The notes under the pieces were generated by a model that saw only the letters and a program-made list of their open reading frames with translations, had not been told where the DNA came from and ran no database searches. Positions 56,748 to 64,000 of a DNA stretch of 64,000 nucleotides are shown in pieces; positions within the stretch are counted from its first letter, which is position 1; every line of letters begins with the position of its first letter. The translations under genes were made by a program, and so were the position numbers. This DNA comes from Zhengella sedimenti (GTDB lineage Bacteria; Pseudomonadota; Alphaproteobacteria; Rhizobiales; Rhizobiaceae): assembly GCF_046506625.1 (NCBI RefSeq), contig NZ_JBKFFP010000004.1, positions 186,001 through 250,000 of the forward strand, in the 5' to 3' direction.

Positions 56748-57617
56748 TCAGGCATTCAGGTCAAGCATCCGCTCGATCCCGAAGTTGGTCAGGACCGTGC
56801 GCGTGACGTCGTGCAGCACGCCGTTGTAGCGCTCGATCTCAGGGCCGACGCCGGTGTGATCGACAACCGTGCGGAACGGCTTTTTCCCGAAGGGCATGTC
56901 CAGCAGGGCCACCACCGCTTCGGCGATCCGCTCGGGGCGCTGCTCGGGCGTGGCCTCCAGCATCTGCGCCAGCCCGGCCGCCGACATCGCCGGGACTTGC
57001 GCGAAGTCGCCATAGCCAGCCTCGCGGCCCGGATCATTGGGCGCGACCATCCCGTCGAAGAAGGGCGTTGGCATCGCCCCGGGCTCGATGATGCAGGATT
57101 CGATGCCGAAACCCGAAAGCTCTGTCCGGTAGCATTCGGCGATGGCTTCCAGTGCCCATTTCGACGCCGAATAGGTGCCGTAGAACGGCGTGGCGATCCG
57201 ACCGATCAGGCTGGAGGTGTAAAGGACCGTGCCGCGCTCCTGCGCGCGCATGTGTGGCAGGGCTGCGCGCATCACCCGTTGAACACCTGTGACATTCACG
57301 TCGAACACGCGGGTCATGTCCTCGGGCGACATCAATTCCTGGATGCCGTAGGACCCGATACCGGCATTTTTGAACAGTACGTCCAGCCCGCCGAGCGCGG
57401 CGATGGCGTCGGATACGCCGGCTTCGGTGCTGGCCGTGTCCGTAACGTCCATCTCGACGATCTGCGCACCCGCGGCCTCCAACTGCGCAACCGTATTGGC
57501 ATTCCGCCCGTCGCGGCTGCGCACGCTGCCCGCGACCTCGTGCCCGCAGTCCAGAAGCGCCAGTGCCGTGGGCTTGCCGAAGCCGCCGGCAATTCCAGTA
57601 ATCAGCACCTTTGACAT
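56748..57617 (-). CDS. Short-chain dehydrogenase/reductase, copy 2
   Basis: 289 residues. The glycine motif is altered, TGIAGGFGKPTALALLD, and the NNAG motif reads LFKNAGIGSYGIQE (first Asn replaced by Lys). YSASKWALEA holds the catalytic Tyr and Lys. Such deviations occur in active SDRs but warrant care. It is first in the minus-strand pair and divergent from the AraC regulator. Confidence 0.87.
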   Translation of the reverse strand: MSKVLITGIAGGFGKPTALALLDCGHEVAGSVRSRDGRNANTVAQLEAAGAQIVEMDVTDTASTEAGVSDAIAALGGLDVLFKNAGIGSYGIQELMSPEDMTRVFDVNVTGVQRVMRAALPHMRAQERGTVLYTSSLIGRIATPFYGTYSASKWALEAIAECYRTELSGFGIESCIIEPGAMPTPFFDGMVAPNDPGREAGYGDFAQVPAMSAAGLAQMLEATPEQRPERIAEAVVALLDMPFGKKPFRTVVDHTGVGPEIERYNGVLHDVTRTVLTNFGIERMLDLNA

Positions 57618-57774
57618 GGTGGTCCTCCTCGTGTCCTTGTCAAATCGACCCTAGTGCGGCGGAGGCGTTCATTCTTTCCCGATTGACCGGATTTTTTGCC
57701 TGATCCTCCGATCGATGAAGATTTCTTACAAGGACGTGGGGCGCCTGTGCTAGACAAGGAGCAAGGAGGAATGC

Positions 57775-58665
57775 ATGAAACACGGTGCCCTTCTGGGCCA
57801 TGTACTCGCGTTGCTCGACCGGGAAGGACCCACGCAAGGCGCGCTCGCACACGCCCCGACCGGCCTGCATTTCCTGCGGTACACGGCTCCGACCGGGCAG
57901 GACGCGACCGTCTACCGCCCGCTTCTTTGCCTGGTTCTGCAAGGTGCCAAGGAGATAGCCACAAGCACGAGGACTCTGCGTGTCGCTGACGGGCAATCAC
58001 TCGTTGTCAGTCATGCGCTGCCAGTCCTCTCGCGCGTCACCGGGGCCGCGCCGGACCGTCCTTACGTCGCGCTCGTTTTTCCGATCGACCTCGACCTCCT
58101 GCGCGGCATGGTCGCCGACGTGTCGCCCGTCCGTGCAGCCAGCCAGCATGACCCGTTCTCGATCTCGCTCTGCCAGACCGATCTGGAGATGGAGGGGGCG
58201 CTGCTACGCTATCTCTGGCAATGCAATCACGAAGAAGCGCACCGCCTGCTGGCCCCGATCACGGTGCGCGAAATCCACGCACGGCTCTTGTTGGGGACCC
58301 ATGCCGAACCGCTTCGCAAGCTGCTCTGGCACGAGACGACGGCCAGTCGCATTTTCCAGGTAACGCATGAAATCCAATCAGACCTCGCCCGCCCGCTCGT
58401 AGTCGGCGATCTTGCGGACCGGGCCGGCATGAGCAGTTCTGCCTTTTTCCAGCACTTCAAGGCCGTGACGGGAACGTCGCCGCTGCAATACCAGAAGGAC
58501 CTGCGTCTCCTGCGCGCCCGCGAGGCGTTACGCAGCACGAACGAAAAGATCTCCGAAATCGCGTTCACGGTAGGATATGAAAGCTCGGCCCAGTTCTCAC
58601 GGGAATACGCCCGCAAGTTCGGCTTGCCCCCAAGACAGGACCGCTCCGTCCATGCAGCAGAGTAG
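57775..58665 (+). CDS. AraC-family transcriptional regulator
   Basis: 296 residues. The N-terminal AraC_N-type ligand domain (YRPLLCLVLQGAKEI) is followed by the double helix-turn-helix: PLVVGDLADRAGMSSSAFFQ and KISEIAFTVGYESSAQFSRE. It is divergent from the two SDR genes with a 157-bp gap, the usual layout for a regulator of neighbouring reductases. It is the last gene before the right-hand repeat. Confidence 0.88.
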   Translation: MKHGALLGHVLALLDREGPTQGALAHAPTGLHFLRYTAPTGQDATVYRPLLCLVLQGAKEIATSTRTLRVADGQSLVVSHALPVLSRVTGAAPDRPYVALVFPIDLDLLRGMVADVSPVRAASQHDPFSISLCQTDLEMEGALLRYLWQCNHEEAHRLLAPITVREIHARLLLGTHAEPLRKLLWHETTASRIFQVTHEIQSDLARPLVVGDLADRAGMSSSAFFQHFKAVTGTSPLQYQKDLRLLRAREALRSTNEKISEIAFTVGYESSAQFSREYARKFGLPPRQDRSVHAAE

Positions 58666-58785
58666 TCGTCCGTCATCTGTCGTACGATTCGAACGGCAGT
58701 CGCTTCTTGAGCAGACAAAAAATTCGAATTCATTCCATATAAAAACAATCAATGACTTACGGGGTAGAGAAGGTTGGATTTGAGG

Positions 58786-58882
58786 CCCACCCCGTCCGCC
58801 ACCTGGCCGACCGAAACGGTTCTCCCCATCCGGCTGCGGCCGGATTTTCCCGTTGTTTTCGAGGGTTATGCGCGAGGGGCTG
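58786..58882 (+). repeat. Right copy of the island-flanking direct repeat
   Basis: Matches 35866-35962 in the same orientation, with 70 of the first 75 bases identical. It begins CCCACCCCGTCCGCCACC, the tRNA-Ser 3' end with CCA. The rest of the tRNA is not present upstream, as expected for the far attachment end of an inserted element. Confidence 0.85.
58828..58848 (+). terminator. Duplicate of the tRNA-Ser terminator hairpin
   Basis: ATCCGGC-TGCG-GCCGGAT then TTT, identical to 35908-35928. It has no obvious transcript to end. Confidence 0.7.
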
Positions 58883-59282
58883 AGCACTGGCCCAGGTGCC
58901 AGACGGGCCGGATGCCTTCTCTCAGGGTCGACATTCTCCAGACCTCATGACTGCTCGGGTCTGGTGAATAGCTTGCAAACATCTGGCATTGCGTTTGGAC
59001 TTTAGAAGTGTGAATTCATTTCGCTGGCAGTTCCGCTCGACCGAGACGTTCCTGAAATCAAACATCAGATGAATTGCCGATGGGTTCGGTCCATGTGCTC
59101 AGTCCGATTTGGGGCCGGAAGGAGACTGGCGGGTTTTCGGTAGAGATACGAGGAAGCTGACGAAGATCTCTTCTGCGACGCAGGGCGCCTGCAGCCCGAT
59201 CTGCGCAACGACATCAAGGCCATGCTCACGCTCTACCTGCGACGCAGCGACACCGCGAAATCCGGACACAAACCGTGATCCA
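58883..59282. other. Region beyond the repeat, no complete gene
   Basis: Mostly without recognisable coding. The last about 90 bp (59192-59278) read LQPDLRNDIKAMLTLYLRR up to a stop just before the next ORF, possibly the tail of a decayed gene. No integrase is visible. Confidence 0.45.
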
Positions 59283-59720
59283 ATGACCAGAAGCGAGTTC
59301 GAACAGATGCCGGCGCCGCCCCGTTCCTTCCTGACTGTTACCGACAAAGTGATCCGCTGGCAGGTTTCCGCCCTCGACATCGCGGGCTGGGCGACCGACG
59401 GCGAGATCGCGTTCTCCGCCTGGCTGCCGACCGTGGAGAAGGCCGAAAAGCAGAACGCCTTGGAGATCGGGGAGATCGACGGCGCGGACGTGGACGCCCT
59501 GTTCCGTCGCTCGAAGAAGTCGGAAAGGGAATGGACTGCACGCCCGGTCGATGGGGTCGCCGTCACTGCGGTGGACGCGATCATCATGCGCAAGGAATTC
59601 GAGCGCTGCGAACACGCCTTGGGAATGTTCGACGCCGGGTCGGCCGCTCAGCTTCGGGCGGCGAGAGGCGCACGGGTGTGGCCGCGTTTTTGGGTTGGCT
59701 TTCGCACGCCGATCAATAAC
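59283..59720 (+). CDS. Small protein of unknown function, possibly truncated
   Basis: From ATG 59283 (TRSEFEQMPAPPRSFLTVTD) about 120 residues look protein-like, with VIRWQVSALDIAGWATDGEI and DGADVDALFRRSKKSEREWT. Past about 59660 the frame looks like non-coding run-through and has no natural end before the next gene, so the true 3' limit is uncertain. I recognise no family. Confidence 0.4.
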
Positions 59721-59770
59721 ATGGGCCAAGCCGCGCATTGTGCGCGCGCCAATTTTCGGGAGGTTTCACC

Positions 59771-60727
59771 ATGTTCAAGATCGGCACCCGCCTGCTTGCC
59801 GCAGGTGCCATGTCTGCGACGCTCGCTCTCGGCGCCCTGCCGGCCAAGGCCGACGAGTTCATCAACGTGCTCACCGGCGGCACCTCGGGCGTCTACTATC
59901 CGCTCGGTGCCGCGCTGGCCAAGATCTACGGCGAGAAGATCGAGGGCGCCCGCACCCAGGTCCAGTCCACCAAGGCTTCCGTCGAGAACCTGAACCTGCT
60001 CCAGAAGGGCAGCGGCGAGATCGCCTTCGCGCTCGGCGATTCCGTCAAGTCAGCTTGGGAAGGCGACGCCGAGGCCGGCTTCTCCAGCAAGCTCGAAAAG
60101 CTGCGCGGCATCGCGGCCATCTATCCGAACTACATCCAGATCGTCGCCTCGAAGGAATCCGGCATCACGTCTTTCGAGGACCTGAAGGGCAAGAGCCTGT
60201 CGGTCGGGGCTCCGAAGTCGGGTACCGAGCTCAATGCGCGCCGCATCTTCGAGGCCATGGGCATGAGCTACGAGGATCTCGGCCAGACCGAGTACCTGCC
60301 CTTCGGCGAGTCCGTCGAGCTGATCAAGAACCGCCAGCTCGACGCCACGCTGCAGTCGGCCGGCCTCGGCGTCGCCTCGATCAAGGATCTCGCGACCGCG
60401 CTGCCGATCACCATGGTTTCGGTGCCGTCCTCGGTGGCCGAGAAGCTTGGCGCACCGTTCCTCGCCGCGACGATCCCCGCGGGCACCTACGAGGGACAGG
60501 CGGCAGACGTGCCGACGCTTGCCATCACCAACATCCTGGTGACGCACTCCGACGTGTCGGACGAGACCGCCTACCAGATGACAAAACAGCTCTTCGAGAA
60601 TCTGCCGGAGATGGTCGCCGCGCACGCCGCCGCCAAGGCGATCAGCCTCGATGCCGGGCCCAAGGGCCTGCCGATCCCGCTGCATCCGGGCGCGGAGCGC
60701 TACTACAAGGAAAAGGGCCTGCTCTGA
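59771..60727 (+). CDS. TRAP transporter substrate-binding protein, TAXI family
   Basis: 318 residues with a signal peptide ending near PAKADEF (about residue 28). VLTGGTSGVYYPLGAALAKI is the family signature; TKASVENLNLLQKGSGEIAF and DATLQSAGLGVASIKDLA follow. TAXI proteins bind small acids or amino acids in the periplasm and deliver them to a fused TRAP permease, which follows directly. GGGAGGT lies 8 nt before the ATG. Confidence 0.93.
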   Translation: MFKIGTRLLAAGAMSATLALGALPAKADEFINVLTGGTSGVYYPLGAALAKIYGEKIEGARTQVQSTKASVENLNLLQKGSGEIAFALGDSVKSAWEGDAEAGFSSKLEKLRGIAAIYPNYIQIVASKESGITSFEDLKGKSLSVGAPKSGTELNARRIFEAMGMSYEDLGQTEYLPFGESVELIKNRQLDATLQSAGLGVASIKDLATALPITMVSVPSSVAEKLGAPFLAATIPAGTYEGQAADVPTLAITNILVTHSDVSDETAYQMTKQLFENLPEMVAAHAAAKAISLDAGPKGLPIPLHPGAERYYKEKGLL

Positions 60728-60820
60728 TCCGGGTCGTCCGCCCGTCGAGATCCCTTCGTCCTCCGCGGCCGCCTTCCGGGTGGCCGCTCATCCTTCGCGA
60801 CTCCTTTTCCGGGGCATGAC

Positions 60821-62917
60821 ATGAGCAATCCGGCTGCCAGCGAAGTCGGTTCTTCCGCGACCTTCCATGATCCGACCGGAGGCGGGTTCCCCGCCTCGCG
60901 GGAAGGGCGGCTCCTGTTCTGGATCGCCGTCGCGTTTTCGGTGTTTCAGCTCGCCACAGCCGCGCACGTCGTCAACCTGCCGAGCCAGATCGTGCGGGCG
61001 TTCCACGTCGGCTTCCTGCTCCTGCTCGCCTTCCCGCTGGTGGCCTCGGCCGCAGCGTGGCGCCTGCCGTGGAAGGGGCTCGCCTGGGCGCTGGCGCTGG
61101 CAGCGATGGCCGTCGCAGCTTACCAGTGGATCGAGTACAAGCCTCTGATCTTGCGCGCCGGCGACCCGCTGCCGATCGACATCGTGTTCGGCGTCGTGTC
61201 GCTCGCCACCATCTTCCTCGCCGCATGGCTGATCATGGGGCCGGCGCTGCCAATCATCTCGGGCGCCTTCCTCGCCTATTGCCTGTTCGGGCAGTACCTG
61301 CCGTCGCCGCTCAACCACCGCGGCTACGACTTTTCGCAGGTCATCGACCACATGGCCTACGGGACGGAAGGCATCTACGGCATCCCGACCTACGTCTCGT
61401 CCACCTACATCTTCCTGTTCATCCTGTTCGGCGCCTTTCTCGAGAAGGGCGGGATGATCCGTCTCTTCACCGACATCTCGCTCGGGCTTGTCGGCCATGC
61501 GCGCGGCGGGGCGGCCAAGGTGTCGGTCATCTCGTCGGGCCTGATGGGCACGATCTCGGGCTCGGGCGTCGCCAACGTGGTGACCACCGGCCAGTTCACC
61601 ATCCCGCTGATGAAGCGCTTCGGCTATCGCCCCGCCTTCGCCGGCGGCGTGGAGGCGACCGCCTCGATGGGCGGGCAGATCATGCCGCCCGTTATGGGCG
61701 CGGTCGCCTTCATCATGGCCGAGACGCTGGGCATCGAATATTACGAGGTCGTAAAGGCGGCGATCGTGCCGGCGGTGCTTTACTTCGCCTCGACCTTCTG
61801 GATGGTGCATCTGGAGGCCGGCAAGCGCGGGCTGATGGGCCTGTCGCGCGACGAGCTGCCTTCGGCTTGGGGCGCGTTGAAGCGCGGTTGGTACCTGCTA
61901 CTGCCGCTCGGCGTGCTCGTCTACCTGCTCTTCACCGGCTACACGCCGCTGTTTGCCGGGACGGTGGGGCTGGCGCTTACAGTGCTCCTGATCCTCGGCG
62001 GTTCGGTGGCGCTCGGCCTGCCGGGGCAGGCGATTCGCATCATCTTCTGGATCGGGCTCGGCTTGGTGGCGGCGAGCTTCTTCCGCTTCGGCATCGGCTT
62101 GGTGCTTGCGGCCGTGGCGGTGCTGGTCCTCGCCAACGTCTTCGTGGAAGGCGGCCGCAAGACGCTGGCCGTCTGCCGCGATTCGCTCGCCGACGGCGCG
62201 CGGACGGCGCTTCCCGTCGGCATCGCCTGCGCCATTGTCGGCGTCATCATCGGCACCATGACGCTGACCGGCGTCGCCAACACCTTCGGCCAGTACATCG
62301 TCTCCGTCGGGCAGAACTCCCTGTTCCTGTCGCTCGTCCTTACCATGATCACCTGCATCGTGCTGGGTATGGGCATCCCGACGATCCCGAACTACATCAT
62401 CACCTCGACCATCGCCGGGCCGGCGCTGCTCGAACTCGGTGTGCCGCTGATCGTCAGCCACATGTTCGTGTTCTACTTCGGCATCCTGGCAGACCTGACG
62501 CCGCCGGTGGCGTTGGCCTGCTTCGCGGCTGCGCCGATCGCCAAGGAGGGCGGGCTCAGAATCTCGATCGAGGCCGTGAAGGTCGCGGCGGCCGGTTTCG
62601 TCATCCCCTACATGGCCGTCTACACGCCGGCGCTGATGCTGCAGGATGGCGGGCCGCTGGCCGATGCGATCGGCTACTGGCCGGCGGTGGCCTACATCGT
62701 CTTCAAGGCGGGACTGGCGATCCTTTTGTGGGGCGCGGCGGTGATCGGGTTCCTGCGCGGGCCACTTGCGCCCTGGGAGCGCCTGATCGCCGCGGCGGCC
62801 GCCTTCACGCTGATCGCCGCGCTGCCGGTGACCGATGAGATCGGCTTCGCGCTCGCCGCCCTTGTGCTCGGGCTGCACTTGTGGCGGACTTGGGTGCGGC
62901 CGGTGGCGTCGGAGTGA
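60821..62917 (+). CDS. TRAP transporter fused permease (DctQM-type)
   Basis: 698 residues with about 17-20 membrane spans. The small-subunit region is at the front (residues 1-180). The large-subunit part has FLFILFGAFLEKGGMIRLFT, GTISGSGVANVVTTG and GMGIPTIPNYIITSTIAGPA. This single-chain form accompanies TAXI binding proteins and uses a sodium or proton gradient. It starts 93 bp after the binding-protein gene. Confidence 0.93.
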   Translation: MSNPAASEVGSSATFHDPTGGGFPASREGRLLFWIAVAFSVFQLATAAHVVNLPSQIVRAFHVGFLLLLAFPLVASAAAWRLPWKGLAWALALAAMAVAAYQWIEYKPLILRAGDPLPIDIVFGVVSLATIFLAAWLIMGPALPIISGAFLAYCLFGQYLPSPLNHRGYDFSQVIDHMAYGTEGIYGIPTYVSSTYIFLFILFGAFLEKGGMIRLFTDISLGLVGHARGGAAKVSVISSGLMGTISGSGVANVVTTGQFTIPLMKRFGYRPAFAGGVEATASMGGQIMPPVMGAVAFIMAETLGIEYYEVVKAAIVPAVLYFASTFWMVHLEAGKRGLMGLSRDELPSAWGALKRGWYLLLPLGVLVYLLFTGYTPLFAGTVGLALTVLLILGGSVALGLPGQAIRIIFWIGLGLVAASFFRFGIGLVLAAVAVLVLANVFVEGGRKTLAVCRDSLADGARTALPVGIACAIVGVIIGTMTLTGVANTFGQYIVSVGQNSLFLSLVLTMITCIVLGMGIPTIPNYIITSTIAGPALLELGVPLIVSHMFVFYFGILADLTPPVALACFAAAPIAKEGGLRISIEAVKVAAAGFVIPYMAVYTPALMLQDGGPLADAIGYWPAVAYIVFKAGLAILLWGAAVIGFLRGPLAPWERLIAAAAAFTLIAALPVTDEIGFALAALVLGLHLWRTWVRPVASE

Positions 62918-63058
62918 TGCGGTTGTGGATCGGAAACCGGTGAGGCTCCACGAGGCGCCCCTCTTTGCTGCCGGACGTCTCCCTCTCAAGGAGGTGATGC
63001 CGGCAGACAGAGGAGCGAAACCCTTGGTTCCGGAGGCCGCGAGGTCCGGGTCACCGTC

Positions 63059-63427
63059 ATGCCGATAGCACTGTGCATCATCGCCTCGGGCAAGACCACG
63101 ATGCTTGCGGCCTCCGCCTTCACACTCGCCTGGACGCATTCGGTGGAAAAGATTCGCTGGGAGGAGGACTGGCGGGTGACGCCGGCCGGGTTGGAACTCG
63201 TCGTCGCGCGGGTCGAAGGCACGGGCGCGGGGATGGAAATCCCCGATGGCGCGATGCTTGAGGACGGCATCTGGTCGTATCGGCCGGACTTGCCGCCGCA
63301 GGCGGCGCTGCATCTGGCGAGTTCCGGCGCCACGGCGAGCGGCTGGGAGTTTTGCGCGGACGGCCGCTGCCTGACGCTCGGGGCAGACCCCGGGGAGCCG
63401 GTCGAGATCAGGCGCTGCGAAGAATAG
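63059..63427 (+). CDS. DUF1850 protein associated with TAXI-TRAP transporters
   Basis: About 122 residues: FTLAWTHSVEKIRWEEDWRV and ARVEGTGAGMEIPDGA are DUF1850 hallmarks. The family is found almost only beside TAXI-TRAP genes, usually before or after the permease. The start is uncertain: no good ribosome site precedes ATG 63059, and an AAGGAGGTGATG at 62988-62999 belongs to another frame. The 141-bp gap after the permease may hide a different start. Confidence 0.72.
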   Translation: MPIALCIIASGKTTMLAASAFTLAWTHSVEKIRWEEDWRVTPAGLELVVARVEGTGAGMEIPDGAMLEDGIWSYRPDLPPQAALHLASSGATASGWEFCADGRCLTLGADPGEPVEIRRCEE

Positions 63428-63780
63428 GGGCGTCCGGCGGCGTGACTGTTCTGCCCACTTGATCTGGGTTCAGCGCGCGCGAGTGCCACCTTCTACCATT
63501 AGCTGCCATCGAGGATATCGTCACCGATGTCGGGTGCAAGCAGCGTGAGGCGCATCACGTGGGTCATGTAGGCGGAAAGCGCAGGCCCAGCGCCCTGTCT
63601 GGAATTCTGTTGGAGTTGTCTAACTCCACGATGCCCTCGGCAGTTCCAAATCCTTCTGGCCGACGCGCATCGTACCGGCATTGACGATCGGATCATGATT
63701 CCACACGATCCGATCAACGGGGAGAGCTGGCGTGTTCCAATTCAACGAATTCCTGACAAAGCTTGGTTTTGACCTGGAGC
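63428..63780. other. Region without a supported gene
   Basis: 353 bp between the DUF1850 gene and the IS66 fragment. Short frames lack recognisable content. It may include one end of the IS element, but no end sequence could be assigned. Confidence 0.4.
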
Positions 63781-64000
63781 GCACCCGCCGAACGCCTCGC
63801 CGCCCAGCGCGCACATGCCGCCCCCCATCGTCGCCACGCTCAAGCCGTGGCTGGAAGGCCAGCTCTCGCGCATTCCGCAGAAAACCCAACTGGCCGAGGA
63901 CATCCGCTATACCGTCGCGCACTGGCCCGGCCTGATCCGGTTCCTCGACAATGGCACCCTCGAGCTCGACACCAATCCGGTCGAGAACCAGATCCGCCCG
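63781..64000 (+). mobile_element. IS66-family transposase (TnpC) 3' part, cut by window end
   Basis: In the frame beginning ERLAAQRAHMPPPIVATLKP, then AEDIRYTVAHWPGLIRFLDN and LELDTNPVENQIRP, this is the end of an IS66 DDE transposase (the ALxYxLxxWpaLxRFLDdG-LdNNpvEraIRP pattern). The upstream domains are absent in this window. Confidence 0.78.

Noticed and set aside
55532..56806. 424-residue plus-strand open frame
   Set aside because: It is antisense to an intact SDR in most of its length and has no ribosome site or domain.
58741..58801. A second tRNA-Ser gene before the right repeat
   Set aside because: Only the last bases of the T arm and acceptor with CCA are present; no anticodon arm or D arm can be folded.

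Overview
The window looks like a G+C-rich alphaproteobacterial chromosome, most probably order Hyphomicrobiales (Rhizobiales). The evidence is a phosphatidylcholine synthase gene (pcs), the typical block rlpA-dacF-tmk-holB-metG-tatD-MBL hydrolase, a BMP-type nucleoside ABC transporter, a TAXI-TRAP transporter, and strong codon bias that produces long antisense shadow ORFs. Genus cannot be fixed from the sequence alone.

Layout. 1-4.7 kb: hspQ, an AEC-family carrier, a UbiH-type monooxygenase, pcs and a quinone oxidoreductase. 4.8-9.6 kb: a complete BMP-family ABC transporter (ATPase, two permeases, binding protein) closed by a clear terminator. 9.6-12.2 kb: an acyltransferase-3 protein and rimO. 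12.3-18.9 kb: a homoprotocatechuate meta-cleavage operon (hpaF-hpaE-hpaD-aromatic amino acid decarboxylase-hpaG-hpaH on the minus strand) with a divergent MarR regulator. 19.1-26.9 kb: a SorC regulator with a palindromic operator, a wrecked sugar ABC transporter (binding-protein N-terminus fused by deletion to an ATPase C-terminus, plus a frameshift), then an intact run of two FGGY kinases, a 2-hydroxyacid dehydrogenase, a class II aldolase and a HAD phosphatase. This reads as a polyol or sugar catabolic pathway of unproven substrate. A dif-like site follows at about 26.98 kb. 27.0-35.7 kb: the housekeeping block from ybaK to rlpA.

At 35.79 kb lies tRNA-Ser(UGA). The last bases of this tRNA, its terminator and flanking DNA recur in direct orientation 22,920 bp downstream (58.79 kb). 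The interval between them behaves as an accessory island: truncated phage-type methyltransferase, terminase small subunit, two paralogous phage-like proteins, an RTX calcium-binding protein, a serine recombinase with an internal stop, a TetR/ABA4-like pair, several IS3/IS110/IS66-type scars, a low-G+C aldehyde dehydrogenase, two alpha/beta-hydrolases, frameshifted amidohydrolase and COG4705 genes, PepSY, a truncated MFS gene, a flavin amine oxidase, two SDRs and an AraC regulator. No intact integrase is seen.

Beyond the second repeat are a small unknown ORF, a TAXI-TRAP transporter operon (binding protein, fused permease, DUF1850 protein) and an IS66 transposase fragment running off the window. 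The main points of interest are the tRNA-flanked island, the deletion-fusion in the polyol locus, the polyol pathway itself, and the cluster of single-base indels at 50.6-52.3 kb.
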